Source: Oscillospiraceae bacterium (GTDB lineage Bacteria > Bacillota > Clostridia > Oscillospirales > Oscillospiraceae). Taken from it: 39,993 nt of DNA. Numbering within the stretch: position 1 is the stretch's first letter; the number at the start of each line of letters is the position of its first letter. A model generated the notes under the pieces. The model saw only the letters and a list, made by a program, of their open reading frames with translations, had not been told where the DNA came from and searched no databases. The DNA is taken from contig JAFRMX010000006.1 of assembly GCA_017430455.1 (NCBI GenBank), positions 1 through 39,993 on the forward strand. The letters run 5' to 3'. Made by a program: the position numbers and the translations under genes. Shown here piece after piece: positions 15,367 to 24,207 of this stretch.

Positions 15367-17046
15367 TCACCCGTATTGCCTGTAGAACACCTCGGCGCCC
15401 TCACTGAGGCCCGAGATTATCTCGGCAGTATAACCGTCAGAGACGCCTGTCTCAACCTCGACCGGAGAGCCGATAGTTTTGCTCTTGGCATCATAATCGG
15501 TATATACGACCGTCCTTCCGCCCTCCTCATACAGCGCGGCGACCGGCAGGGTCAGGATGCCGTCTTTTTTCCCCACCTCAAGTATGGCCGTAGCGTTCAT
15601 GCCGTGGTACATGTCCTCGTCCCAGCCGCAGTCGAGGCTTACGGTATATCTCGTGCTGCCGCTTTTGTATTTGCCGACGGGATCTATCGAAATCACCTTT
15701 CCCTCAAACACCCGTCCGGGAATCGCGTCCACACTTATTTCCGCTTCCTGGCCGGGCGCGACCGAGAGGATATCGGCCTCGTCGACCTGCATCTGCATTG
15801 TGATCGATCTCTTGGGTATGACATTCATTATCTCATTCCCGGTCAGATCATATATCTTAAAATCCTTGGACACCTTGTAGACGGTGTCCTTTTTCTGTTC
15901 CTCCAGGATCTCCTGCTGAAGGGCGGCGAGCTGCTCATTCGAAAGCGCGTTGCCTTCCTCGTCCATTCCGGACATATACATCATCTCTGCATCGGAAAGC
16001 GTATCGTCTCCCGATCTGGAAGCGGGGTACTCGACTGTTTGCAGCTTATAGTCCGATACAGACGTAGACTCCGCCCCGAGCCTGTTCTCGTCGATCCCGC
16101 TGACCGTTCCCGCGGCCGGAGACAGGACCTTTCCGCTGCGATATATCTCAAAGAGCTCGCTTAAGACCTCTTCATATCTCTGATGCTCATAAACGGCCTC
16201 ATCGAATCTCCGGCTTCCGACAGCGGTCTCCTTTACCGTGCAGAGGATCGTCCCTCTCGGGACCTCTCTCTCGAGCTGGTCCGTCATAAAGCTCACCGTC
16301 CCGGAGGAAACTGCAAGGTTCCAGGCAGAATGCACTCTGAGCGTGCCCTCTCCCAGAAGTTCTCCCTGAGGGGTATAGACCTTTGCCCTGTCGCCAAGGC
16401 GCGGTCCGTCGTCAGTCAACGTGACTGCAGTTTTTCCGGCCTTATGGGATTCCGCCTTTCCGTCATAGACTTCTCCTCCGGAGAGCTCAACCTTTACGCT
16501 GTCTCCGGGTCTCGAATGTACTTCTGTTTCTATTTCCACGGACATCATCCCGTCGATCGAAAGCACGAGGAGGCAGCCGTCTCTCTTCATGATCTCATCC
16601 GCGCTCTCCCCGACAGACGCATAGACTGCTTTAACTCTGCCGTATAACGGCGCCAGTATATTCTTTGATTCGCCCGCGCCGATCGCGGCCTGGATCTCAG
16701 TCTTCAGATAGTCCAGGCTGTTGGAGACGAGTGAGATTGTCTGCATTACCGAGGCTCTTTCCACCTCAAAGAGCGCCTGCCCTTCAGAGACCGAGTCTCC
16801 GTCAGCGACAAGATATTTCGTCACTCTGACTCCCTGAGGGATGCTGACCTTCAGACCGTTTCCCGCGCTCAGGGACCCCGAGCCCGAAACGGTCGATACG
16901 ATCTCACCTTTCGAGACCTTCGCTGAGACTATTTCGAACTCTTCAGCCTCATTGCTTTTCCCCCTGTTCAGGGTGGGAAGGAGGATCATCAGCAGCAAAA
17001 GCGCAGCCGCGCAGACCGCGATTATCGATTTTGTTCTTTTACTCAT
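15367..17046 (-). CDS. Membrane-fusion (HlyD/MacA-like) adaptor protein 1 of an ABC exporter
   Basis: A 559-residue protein with an N-terminal membrane anchor (about residues 7-27) and an extracytoplasmic adaptor part. A barrel-sandwich (lipoyl-like) half appears at VSKGEIVSTVSGSGSLSAGN...KYLVADGDSVSEGQALFEVE, and the second half and beta-barrel follow at ~390-470 (QMQVDEADILSVAPGQEAEISVDAIPGRVFEGKV). The C-terminus (PVAALYEEGGRTVVYTDYD...VEVETGVSDGYTAEIISGLSEGAEVFYRQYG) is the membrane-proximal domain. In Gram-positives such adaptors pair with MacB-type exporters. It lies 3 bases downstream of the permease and resembles the other adaptor of the operon. Confidence 0.88.
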   Translation of the reverse strand: MSKRTKSIIAVCAAALLLLMILLPTLNRGKSNEAEEFEIVSAKVSKGEIVSTVSGSGSLSAGNGLKVSIPQGVRVTKYLVADGDSVSEGQALFEVERASVMQTISLVSNSLDYLKTEIQAAIGAGESKNILAPLYGRVKAVYASVGESADEIMKRDGCLLVLSIDGMMSVEIETEVHSRPGDSVKVELSGGEVYDGKAESHKAGKTAVTLTDDGPRLGDRAKVYTPQGELLGEGTLRVHSAWNLAVSSGTVSFMTDQLEREVPRGTILCTVKETAVGSRRFDEAVYEHQRYEEVLSELFEIYRSGKVLSPAAGTVSGIDENRLGAESTSVSDYKLQTVEYPASRSGDDTLSDAEMMYMSGMDEEGNALSNEQLAALQQEILEEQKKDTVYKVSKDFKIYDLTGNEIMNVIPKRSITMQMQVDEADILSVAPGQEAEISVDAIPGRVFEGKVISIDPVGKYKSGSTRYTVSLDCGWDEDMYHGMNATAILEVGKKDGILTLPVAALYEEGGRTVVYTDYDAKSKTIGSPVEVETGVSDGYTAEIISGLSEGAEVFYRQYG

Positions 17047-17049
17047 CTG

Positions 17050-18243
17050 TCAGCCTCCATAGTGAAGAGCGTCTATAGGTTTCATCTTGGCGGCCTTGTT
17101 CGCAGGATAGAGTCCGAAGATAAGGCCTATCGCGAAGCAGAAAGCCGCGGCCAGCAGGACCACCCCCGCGTCCAGGTCGAAGGTGAGCCCGAGTCCCTGG
17201 ACCACGCTGTTGGCAAGATTCAATATGCACCAGGAAAGAAAGACTCCTATTATGCAGCCCATCATGCAGAGCACCACCGCCTCCATCAGAAACTGGCTGA
17301 GAATGCTCCGCCGCGTGGCTCCGATGGCCTTACGGATGCCGATCTCACGGGTGCGCTCCGTAACTGTCACCAGCATGATATTCATTATTCCGATGCCCCC
17401 GACTATCAGGGAAATACTCGCGATCCCGCCGAGCAGCGCGGAAAGAACGGATGTGACGCTGCTTGCCGAATCCTCCAGAGCGTCCATCGTGGACACATAG
17501 AAGTTGTCATTGCCCCATTCGTCTTTCTCGAATCTGCCGGAAAGCCAGTTCCGGACGGAAACCGCGGCGTCTGAGACGGAGACTCCCTTCGGAGGTATCG
17601 CGTAGAACGAATCTATTCCTCCACTGAGCTCCGCGTACTGCCTAAGCATCGATGAAAACGGGATATAGACTGTGCTCTCGCCGCCGAACATCATCATGGA
17701 ATCGTTCTCCGCCAGAACTCCGGCGACCGTATATCTTATCCCGTTTAAAGATATCTCCTGTCCGACACAGTCCCTGTATCCGACCACATTGTCCGCGGCA
17801 ATCGAGTCCAGCACGCAGATACAGCTGTTGTTCTGCACGTCGACCGGTTTCAGGAAACGTCCCTTTTCGAGCTTGAGCCCTCTGATGTCGTAAAAGGCCG
17901 ACGTGGTCCCCACAACGCTGACCTGCTTCGAGCGCGCTCCGAATTTGGCAGTGGCGCTGTTCTGGATCGTCGGGGCGACAGTCTCGACAAGCTCCTCGCC
18001 ATCGGCCCATGTCTCCAGTTCCCTGGAAGTGAGCGGATCGTCCCATGTGTTCCAGATGTATATCTGCATGTAGTTTGTACCGAGCGAGGCTATCTGCTCG
18101 TTTACGGACTTCGTGGCGCCGTTGACCAGGCTCACCAGGACGACCAGCGCTATAACGCCTATGATTATGCCCAACATGGTCAGCACGGATCTGAGCTTGT
18201 TGGAGCCGATGGATCTCAGCGCCATTTTGAAGGACATGCTCAC
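17050..18243 (-). CDS. MacB/FtsX-type ABC exporter permease
   Basis: A 397-residue type VII ABC permease. The N-terminal FKMALRSIGSNKLRSVLTMLGIIIGVIALVVLVSLVNGA has the first transmembrane helix. Residues ~45-265 form the extracytoplasmic MacB periplasmic core domain (VVGTTSAFYDIRGLKLEKGRFL, CVLDSIAADNV). Three more helices lie at ~275-390, with the cytoplasmic VTERTREIGIRKAIGATRRSILSQFLMEA coupling segment. It overlaps the ATPase gene by 4 bases. Exporters of this class expel peptides, lipids or drugs; the cargo is not evident here. Confidence 0.92.
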   Translation of the reverse strand: MSMSFKMALRSIGSNKLRSVLTMLGIIIGVIALVVLVSLVNGATKSVNEQIASLGTNYMQIYIWNTWDDPLTSRELETWADGEELVETVAPTIQNSATAKFGARSKQVSVVGTTSAFYDIRGLKLEKGRFLKPVDVQNNSCICVLDSIAADNVVGYRDCVGQEISLNGIRYTVAGVLAENDSMMMFGGESTVYIPFSSMLRQYAELSGGIDSFYAIPPKGVSVSDAAVSVRNWLSGRFEKDEWGNDNFYVSTMDALEDSASSVTSVLSALLGGIASISLIVGGIGIMNIMLVTVTERTREIGIRKAIGATRRSILSQFLMEAVVLCMMGCIIGVFLSWCILNLANSVVQGLGLTFDLDAGVVLLAAAFCFAIGLIFGLYPANKAAKMKPIDALHYGG

Positions 18244-18911
18244 AGCCGCACCTCCGAAAGCTTTCCGTCCAGAATGTGGACGATTCGCTTTGCTCTCTTC
18301 GCTATATCGTTGTCATGCGTTATCAGCACAACCGTCTTCCCCTGATCGTTGAGCTCCTCCAGGATCTCCATTATCTCCGCGCTCGTGTGCGAGTCCAGGT
18401 TTCCCGTCGGCTCGTCGGCCAGAATGACGGAGGGATCCGTAACCAGCGCTCTCGCTATCGCGACTCTTTGCTGCTGGCCTCCCGAGAGCTCGGTCGGCAT
18501 ATGCTTCGCCCGCGACGAAAGCCCCACCTTCTCCAGGGCCTTCTTCACTTTTTCGCTCCTCTCCCGGGCCGGGGTTCCCGCGTAGATGAGCGGCAGCTCC
18601 ACATTCTCCTCGGCGGAGAGCTTCGCTATCAAATTGAAGTTCTGGAAAACGAAGCCTATCTTCCGGTTCCTGACCCCGGCAAGCGCGTTCTCGCTGTATT
18701 CATTTATCGGAATGCCGTCGAGCGTATAAACGCCCGCGTCCGCGGTATCCAGAAGCCCTATTATGTTCATCAGCGTGGATTTTCCGCTGCCGGAGGGCCC
18801 GATCACGCTCACGAACTCCTGCGGCGCGATATGCAGGTTCACGTGGTTCAATGCGTATATCTTCTCCTCGCCGATCTGATATACCTTTGTTATGTCCTTG
18901 AGATCTATCAT
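18240..18911 (-). CDS. MacB/LolD-type ABC transporter ATPase
   Basis: A 223-residue nucleotide-binding subunit. Walker A is GPSGSGKST (residues 38-46), the Q-loop is FVFQNFNL, the signature is LSGGQQQR (142-149), Walker B is VILADEPTGNLD, and the H-loop His is in LITHDNDIAKR. The DEPTGNLDS form is typical of the MacB/LolD/FtsE group, matching the permease next to it. It starts 3 bases after the second adaptor's stop and overlaps the permease start by 4 bases, so translation of all three is coupled. Confidence 0.95.
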   Translation of the reverse strand: MIDLKDITKVYQIGEEKIYALNHVNLHIAPQEFVSVIGPSGSGKSTLMNIIGLLDTADAGVYTLDGIPINEYSENALAGVRNRKIGFVFQNFNLIAKLSAEENVELPLIYAGTPARERSEKVKKALEKVGLSSRAKHMPTELSGGQQQRVAIARALVTDPSVILADEPTGNLDSHTSAEIMEILEELNDQGKTVVLITHDNDIAKRAKRIVHILDGKLSEVRL

Positions 18912-18914
18912 CTT

Positions 18915-20654
18915 TCAGCCTTCCGCCGCGGCGGTTTCATCCTCGACCCAGCCGGCGTTGCCGTCTGTGCTGTACATCCACGAGAACGGATCGTAATACT
19001 GGATATACCAGATCGTGTCGCCTTCCGAAATGCCCTCCGTTATTTCGATCATGCTCCCGTCGGAAAGTCCCGTAACAACAGGCACCTCATCTCCGAGCAT
19101 TCCCGTTTTCTCGTCATACGAGAGATATACCGAGCTTCCGGTGCCCGTCTGCTGAATGGCGGCGACGGGGATCACAACTGCTCCCTTGACACCCTCTATC
19201 TTTATTACAACATTTGCGGACATCCCGGAGAGCATCCGGCCGTCCTTGGGCAGAGTGATCTCCACTTCATAATCAGTGACGCCGTTTTCCGACTTGGAGG
19301 ACCTGTTCACCTTCGTGACTTTGCCCGAGAACACCCCGTCCAGAGAGTTTACCGTAATCTGGGCATCCTGCCCGGGAGCGATGTTCAGGATATTCTGCTC
19401 GTTTACGGAAATAACGGCTTTCATGTCGGTATCCTTTGACAGCGTGATCACATCCGTGGCCTTCTGCGCGTTTGTATTTGCGCTGTCAGAAGAGGCGGAG
19501 GATGAAGCCGCGGCGCTCTGCCCGGTCAGGGCGGAGGCGTAAAGGCTGCTGTCGCCTTCAGAGGAGGATGAGGTATTCTGTGTTTCGTCCGGATCCTTGT
19601 AGTCTATGCCCGCGACAGTCCCCGAAAAAGGCGCGGTCAGGTATCCGCTTTCATATATCTCCAGCAGAAGCGCCATGTCCTTTTCGTATTCTCTTCTCTC
19701 GGAGAGGATGCTGTCGTAGTTCGCGCTGTATTTGGTGTCCTTGAGTCCGAACATCGCGTTGGAGGACCAGAGATACTGGTTTTCGCTGCAGTACACTCTC
19801 TCTATGGTCCCCGCGTAGCCCGTGACCTTGAGCGGCCTGTGGATATAAAGCGTCCCTTTTCTGTCTCCGGAGGACGTTTTGAAAGTGAACTCCGCCCCGT
19901 TTGCGGGCCCGTCATCCTTGACCAGGACTGTGGCTTTTCCGTCCGCGACGGACGCGACGCTCGCCTCGAATTCCTCTCCGTCCGGGGCAACGGCGGTCAG
20001 CGTCTCCCCTTCCCTGAGGCTTCCGGCGTCAATTTCGGCCGCCATTTTACCGTCCATAGAGATAACCGCGAGTGCTCCGTTATTCTCCATGCAGGAGATG
20101 ACGCTGTCCCCTTCATGAGCGTATACGGTCTTGACTCTCCCGTTGACTCCCGCGGATATCACGGAGGGGACTGTATCGAAGGAGGCGTCCTGCAGCTTTT
20201 TGTCGAGCTCGTCGAGCCTGCTCTGCACATTCTTGAGAGCAGTGAGCACGCTCGGCAGCTTCACGGAGGCGATGGCCTGCCCTTTCTGAAGCTTTTCTCC
20301 CTCGCTGACCATGATCTCCTCGATCTCTGCCCCGGCGGGCAGTGCGAGTTTTTCGGTCTCAGCGTCGGTAAGCCTTCCTTTTCCGGAGACGGTCGTCGTC
20401 ACGTTGCCCTGCTCCGCGATGACAGAAACGGGCTTATTCAATTCGTTCTCCGAGACCATCTGGTCTATCCGGCTGCGCCCGGCTCTGACTCCGATGACTA
20501 TAGCGATCGCAATGAGCAGAACGACCGCGGCCGCTATAATCACGGCTTTGCGTCTTCTTTTCTTCCTGTCCCTGCCGATTGCCTCGAAAAGCCCGCTGTC
20601 GGACCCGTTCGGAAGCTTCCCGGCGTTGTATGTATTTTCCTGTTCTTTTTTCAT
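18915..20654 (-). CDS. Membrane-fusion (HlyD/MacA-like) adaptor protein 2 of an ABC exporter
   Basis: A 579-residue adaptor, first gene of the exporter operon. A polar N-terminus with RKKRRRK is followed by one membrane helix (about 38-58). The barrel-sandwich part includes GNVTTTVSGKGRLTDAETEKLALPAGAEIEEIMVSEGEKLQKGQAIASVK, with a short coiled segment. A Ser/Ala-rich low-complexity insert lies at ~360-400. The C-terminal part (VVIPVAAIQQTG...VTGLSDGSMIEITEGISEGDTIWYIQYYDPFSW) parallels adaptor 1. The ATG at 20654 is chosen because GAGG lies 6 bases upstream; a TTG 4 codons earlier overlaps that site. Confidence 0.88.
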   Translation of the reverse strand: MKKEQENTYNAGKLPNGSDSGLFEAIGRDRKKRRRKAVIIAAAVVLLIAIAIVIGVRAGRSRIDQMVSENELNKPVSVIAEQGNVTTTVSGKGRLTDAETEKLALPAGAEIEEIMVSEGEKLQKGQAIASVKLPSVLTALKNVQSRLDELDKKLQDASFDTVPSVISAGVNGRVKTVYAHEGDSVISCMENNGALAVISMDGKMAAEIDAGSLREGETLTAVAPDGEEFEASVASVADGKATVLVKDDGPANGAEFTFKTSSGDRKGTLYIHRPLKVTGYAGTIERVYCSENQYLWSSNAMFGLKDTKYSANYDSILSERREYEKDMALLLEIYESGYLTAPFSGTVAGIDYKDPDETQNTSSSSEGDSSLYASALTGQSAAASSSASSDSANTNAQKATDVITLSKDTDMKAVISVNEQNILNIAPGQDAQITVNSLDGVFSGKVTKVNRSSKSENGVTDYEVEITLPKDGRMLSGMSANVVIKIEGVKGAVVIPVAAIQQTGTGSSVYLSYDEKTGMLGDEVPVVTGLSDGSMIEITEGISEGDTIWYIQYYDPFSWMYSTDGNAGWVEDETAAAEG

Positions 20655-20693
20655 GAGCGGCCTCAAACTGTATTATTTAGATTAACACGGTTT

Positions 20694-20722
20694 ATGATAA
20701 CACCGTATTCCCGGTTTGTCAA
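20694..20722 (-). promoter_or_regulatory. Promoter of the exporter-ogt operon
   Basis: The minus strand shows TTGACA (20722-20717), a 17-bp spacer and TATCAT (20699-20694), 40 bases before the start of adaptor 2. Related GGTTT/ACACCG words repeat around it and could form a weak operator. Confidence 0.75.
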
Positions 20723-20751
20723 TGTATGCCTGCATTGTTAACAGACAATAC

Positions 20752-20773
20752 AAAAAGGGAGCCTCCGGCCCCC
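20752..20773 (-). terminator. Terminator of nagB
   Basis: GGGAGCC (20757-20763) and GGCCCCC (20767-20773) form a stem with loop TCC. On the minus strand it is followed by TTTTT (20756-20752). It lies 21 bases after the nagB stop. Confidence 0.75.
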
Positions 20774-20793
20774 TCTCTGGAAACTGAGATCTG

Positions 20794-21582
20794 TTAAAGC
20801 CTTTCCGCGGACTCCACATCCAGGAAATACCTGTAGCTGTCCACCTTCAGCTCGCCGCAGGCCGCCTCATCGCAGGCGATGATCGCGTTCGGGTGCAGCT
20901 GGAGCGCCGAGCAGGTCCATTTCTGGGATACCCCGCCCTCAACGGTCTCCGCAAGCGCTCTGGCTTTCGCGTGGCCGTTTATGAGTATCATGACCTCCTT
21001 CGAGTCCGTAACGGTTCCGACTCCGACCGAGAGCGCCTTCGCCGGCACTTTCTCCGGGTTGTTTCCGAAGAAGCGGGAGTTTACAATTCTGGTGTCAGTC
21101 GTGAGCGTGCGGACACCTGTACGGGAATTAAGGGACGTGAACGGCTCGTTGAAAGCAATGTGCCCGTCTACTCCGATGCCGCCCATGAAGAGATCTATTC
21201 CGCCGCACGCCTTTATCTTCTCTTCATATCTCGCGCACTCACCCTCAGGGTCATCGGTCATGCCGTTTAATATATTGATGTTCTCGCTCTTCATATCGGT
21301 CAGATGATCGAAGAAATTATCGTGCATAAAATACCAGTAGCTTTGGTCATGCTCGTGCGGGAGTCCGAGATACTCGTCCATATTGAAGGTGATGACGTTT
21401 TCAAAACTGACTTCGCCGGCTTTGTTCATCTCTATGAGCTTTGCGTACACGCCAAGCGGAGAGGAACCTGTCGGAAGACCGAGAACGAATTTCCCTTCCT
21501 TTTTTGCCTTTATCGCCTCAGCAATATGATTGGCTGCCCACGTGCACATCTTGTCGTAATTTTCCTGTATGATAACGCGCAT
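20794..21582 (-). CDS. nagB: Glucosamine-6-phosphate deaminase
   Basis: A 262-residue enzyme converting glucosamine-6-phosphate to fructose-6-phosphate and ammonia in amino-sugar catabolism. It has the phosphate loop LGLPTGSSPLGVY, FNMDEYLGL with the catalytic Asp, GGIGVDGHIAFNEP with the catalytic His, and VMILINGHAKARAL. Length is typical of the Bacillus-type enzyme without the long allosteric C-terminus. AAGGAGGAG precedes the ATG. It is transcribed away from the RHH regulator and nagA, and its promoter at 21616-21644 abuts the regulator's promoter, so joint control of nagB and nagA is likely. Confidence 0.97.
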   Translation of the reverse strand: MRVIIQENYDKMCTWAANHIAEAIKAKKEGKFVLGLPTGSSPLGVYAKLIEMNKAGEVSFENVITFNMDEYLGLPHEHDQSYWYFMHDNFFDHLTDMKSENINILNGMTDDPEGECARYEEKIKACGGIDLFMGGIGVDGHIAFNEPFTSLNSRTGVRTLTTDTRIVNSRFFGNNPEKVPAKALSVGVGTVTDSKEVMILINGHAKARALAETVEGGVSQKWTCSALQLHPNAIIACDEAACGELKVDSYRYFLDVESAERL

Positions 21583-21615
21583 TTTATACTCCTCCTTAAT
21601 TGATTTAACCTGATT

Positions 21616-21644
21616 ATTTTAATCTCTTGGGCGCAACATTGCAA
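21616..21644 (-). promoter_or_regulatory. nagB promoter
   Basis: The minus strand shows TTGCAA (21644-21639), a 17-bp spacer and TAAAAT (21621-21616), 34 bases upstream of the nagB start. Confidence 0.7.
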
Positions 21645-21667
21645 GAATTTTTATATGTGCGCAAGGC

Positions 21668-21695
21668 TTGCTTTTTCAATAATTCGTGGTAAAAT
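21668..21695 (+). promoter_or_regulatory. Promoter of the RHH regulator
   Basis: TTGCTT (21668-21673), a 16-bp spacer and TAAAAT (21690-21695), 35 bases before the ATG at 21730. Its -35 lies 24 bases from the divergent nagB -35, so one bound regulator could affect both. Confidence 0.65.
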
Positions 21696-21729
21696 TTATA
21701 TAAATTACAATTCAAATTCAGGTGATACA

Positions 21730-22380
21730 ATGAAGAAGACCTTATACAGCCTTATGCTCAACGATGAGGTGATGCGTGAAGTGGACATGCTGGCCCACAG
21801 CATGGGCACAAACCGATCGAACCTTGTCAATGAGATTCTGGCAGAATACGTAAACTACGTCACGCCGGAGCGGCGCATAAACGATGTGCTGAATTCCATA
21901 GAGGAACTGATGAAGCCCTCGCGGGATCTGAGGCCGGTCATTGCGCCGAACTCCTTTTCCGTCTCGCTTAAGAGCTCCCTCGAATACAAATACAGGCCGA
22001 CAATAAAATATGAGGTATTGCTCTACAAAACACACGAGGATGGCCTCGGTGAGATCTCCGTGAATTTCCGCACCACATCGGATCAGCTCATCGGGGCGAT
22101 GACCGGCTTTTTCAGGCTCTGGAGATCCATAGAGGATGCCCATCTTCTCCCGCTCCTGCACGGCGAGAAGATCCGCTATTCCCTCTGCGACGGGAAGTTT
22201 ACGAGAAGCATTGCGGTTCCCTTGAAAGATTGCAGCGCATCCGAGCTCGGCAGCGCGCTTTCGGAATACATAAGGCTCTTCGATACGCTTTTGAAGTCGT
22301 ATCTCAGCGGCCGCCTGAGCGCGCACGAGATTGAGGCCGCCTATTACTCCTGGCTCGTGAATACGGAGATAAGGTTTTGA
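21730..22380 (+). CDS. Ribbon-helix-helix regulator with uncharacterised C-terminal domain
   Basis: A 216-residue protein. Residues 1-45 (KKTLYSLMLNDEVMREVDMLAHSMGTNRSNLVNEILAEYV) form a ribbon-helix-helix DNA-binding fold: a short strand, then two helices with the conserved NRSNLVNEIL pattern. Residues ~60-216 match no domain I recognise; they hold aromatic and charged stretches (KYRPTIKYEVLLYKTHEDGLGEISVNFRTT) that could be a ligand-binding or dimer domain. The ATG at 21730 is chosen for AGGTGA just upstream. Its position between nagB and nagA suggests it senses an amino-sugar metabolite and controls both; this is inference. Confidence 0.8.
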   Translation: MKKTLYSLMLNDEVMREVDMLAHSMGTNRSNLVNEILAEYVNYVTPERRINDVLNSIEELMKPSRDLRPVIAPNSFSVSLKSSLEYKYRPTIKYEVLLYKTHEDGLGEISVNFRTTSDQLIGAMTGFFRLWRSIEDAHLLPLLHGEKIRYSLCDGKFTRSIAVPLKDCSASELGSALSEYIRLFDTLLKSYLSGRLSAHEIEAAYYSWLVNTEIRF

Positions 22381-22443
22381 TCTTTGTGCGGCAATCAAGA
22401 AAATACAACAGTTTACCAAAAATAATCCGGAGGCATTTTTGAA

Positions 22444-23568
22444 ATGATATACAGAAACTGTTTCATTTTTAACGGAAATGGGTTTGAAGCGGGGTCGTTT
22501 GAGACCGGAAACGGTCTTTTTACTGACGTTGGAGCTTCTGTTTCGAATCACGGGGAAGATCTTGAAGGCGCGTATGTGATACCGGGCCTTATCGATATAC
22601 ATACTCACGGAAACAGCAATGCCGATTTCTCCGACGGGGACTGTGAAGGTCTTAAAAAAATGGCTGCCTACCTCGCGAAAAACGGCATAACCTCCTTCTG
22701 CCCCACCTCGCTCACGCTCCCCTACGAGGTCCTGGACAAGGCATTCAAAAATGCCCTCAGGCTGAAAAAAGAGGCTCCGGAGGGTCATTCGAAGGTAGCC
22801 GGCATCAATATGGAAGGCCCTTTTTTCGCCGAGAGCAGAAAGGGCGCCCAAAACGCCGCGCACCTGAGACTTCCGGATTACAATGCCTTTGAAGAGCTCT
22901 ATAAGGGCTGCGAAGGCCTTATAAAAATCGTTGATATCGCGCCCGAGCTTGACGGCGCTTTGGATTTTATCGAAAGCGCAAAGGCGCTCTGCACGGTATC
23001 TGTTGCCCATACCGACTGCAGTTACGATAACGCGAAGGCTGCCTTTGACAGAGGCGCGAAGCAGCTGACCCACCTTTACAACGCCATGCCGTCCCTCCAC
23101 CACAGAAAGCCCGGCCCCATCGCCGCCGCTGCCGAAAGAGATGACGTCAGGGCTGAACTCATCTCCGACGGGCAGCATGTGCATCCGGTAATGGTAAGAC
23201 TTGCTTTCAAGCTGTTCGGAGCGGAACGGATCTGCCTCATCTCGGATGCTCTCCGCTGCTGCGGGATGCCTGACGGGCTGTACGATCTCGGAGGCCAGGA
23301 GGTCGAGCTCAGGGACAACGTTGCAAGTCTGACTTCCGACGGAAACATAGCGGGCAGCGCCACAAATCTGTTCCTGTGCATGAAAAAGGCGATCTCCTTT
23401 GGCATTCCCGCAGCCGACGCCATACGCTCGGCGACGCTCAGCCCGGCCGAGGCGATCGGCATGCAGAATGAGATCGGCTCCATCGAAAAAGGAAAGAGAG
23501 CGGACTTTCTCGTCTGCTCCAAAGACCTCGACCTCATATCCGTTTATATCGACGGCGTAAAGGTCTGA
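22444..23568 (+). CDS. nagA: N-acetylglucosamine-6-phosphate deacetylase
   Basis: A 374-residue amidohydrolase that removes acetate from GlcNAc-6-phosphate, feeding NagB. It carries the metal motif GLIDIHTHGNSNADF, NMEGPFF with the metal Glu, VAHTDCSYDNA and QLTHLYNAM with metal histidines, RPGPIAAAAERDDV-like (here RKPGPIAAAA), and LISDALR with the catalytic Asp. The C-terminus IEKGKRADFLV is typical. GGAGG lies 10 bases before the ATG. It follows the RHH gene by 63 bases and precedes birA by 33 bases, so it may lead an operon extending to 26632. Confidence 0.96.
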   Translation: MIYRNCFIFNGNGFEAGSFETGNGLFTDVGASVSNHGEDLEGAYVIPGLIDIHTHGNSNADFSDGDCEGLKKMAAYLAKNGITSFCPTSLTLPYEVLDKAFKNALRLKKEAPEGHSKVAGINMEGPFFAESRKGAQNAAHLRLPDYNAFEELYKGCEGLIKIVDIAPELDGALDFIESAKALCTVSVAHTDCSYDNAKAAFDRGAKQLTHLYNAMPSLHHRKPGPIAAAAERDDVRAELISDGQHVHPVMVRLAFKLFGAERICLISDALRCCGMPDGLYDLGGQEVELRDNVASLTSDGNIAGSATNLFLCMKKAISFGIPAADAIRSATLSPAEAIGMQNEIGSIEKGKRADFLVCSKDLDLISVYIDGVKV

Positions 23569-23601
23569 CCGGATACTGTTCACGGTCATATACCCGAAAA
23601 G

Positions 23602-24207
23602 ATGAAAACAAGACTGATATCCCTGGAGAGCACCATCTCCACGAACGATCATCTCAAGGCTCTCGCGCGCGAAGGCGCCGAAGCCGGGACCTGTGTCACT
23701 GCAAAGAGGCAGGAGTGCGGCAGAGGAAGGCTCGGAAGAAGCTTTTACAGTCCCGAGGGCGGGCTTTACATTTCATATCTTTTAAGGCCGCGGTGCGAAC
23801 CGGAAAAGATCCCTGAGATCACCAAATGGGCGGCGTCAGCCGTCATAAACTGCCTGGACGCTCTCGGCGTAAGGGCAGATATAAAATACGTCAATGATAT
23901 CCTGTTAAACGGAAAGAAGCTTGCAGGTATCCTGACCGAGGGCTCCTCTTCAGACGGGAAAACAGATTTCGCGGTCATAGGCATAGGCCTTAATGTCGAT
24001 CAGAGAGCATTTCCGGATGAGCTCAAAGATATCGCAACTTCGCTTTATCTTGAGACGGGAAATACTTTCGGCATTGACATTGTTGCTTCCTGTCTCATAT
24101 CCGAGCTCGAAAAGCTGGCCGATTCCTTCCCCGAAAAGGAAGAGGAATACATGGAAATATACCGAAGACGGTGCATTTATGAATCTTATCCCGATAGACA
24201 GCTTTGA
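23602..24207 (+). CDS. birA: Biotin--[acetyl-CoA-carboxylase] ligase, short form
   Basis: A 201-residue biotin protein ligase without an N-terminal helix-turn-helix, so it should not repress biotin genes. It has the STNDHLKALA start, the ATP/biotin loop CGRGRLGRSFYSPEGGLYIS, and KYVNDILLNGKKLAGILTE followed by GIGLNVDQ. The usual KWPND reads KYVND, an uncommon change at a conserved Trp-Pro. The C-terminal SH3-like domain is missing or reduced to ~20 residues (EEEYMEIYRRRC), and the gene overlaps the next one by 29 bases. A recent truncation is possible, though the catalytic core is complete. Confidence 0.88.
   Translation: MKTRLISLESTISTNDHLKALAREGAEAGTCVTAKRQECGRGRLGRSFYSPEGGLYISYLLRPRCEPEKIPEITKWAASAVINCLDALGVRADIKYVNDILLNGKKLAGILTEGSSSDGKTDFAVIGIGLNVDQRAFPDELKDIATSLYLETGNTFGIDIVASCLISELEKLADSFPEKEEEYMEIYRRRCIYESYPDRQL

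Noticed and set aside
21742..23652. 636-codon minus-strand open frame across the RHH regulator and nagA
   Set aside because: It is antisense to two well-supported genes and its translation shows no family features; long antisense frames are common in this composition.
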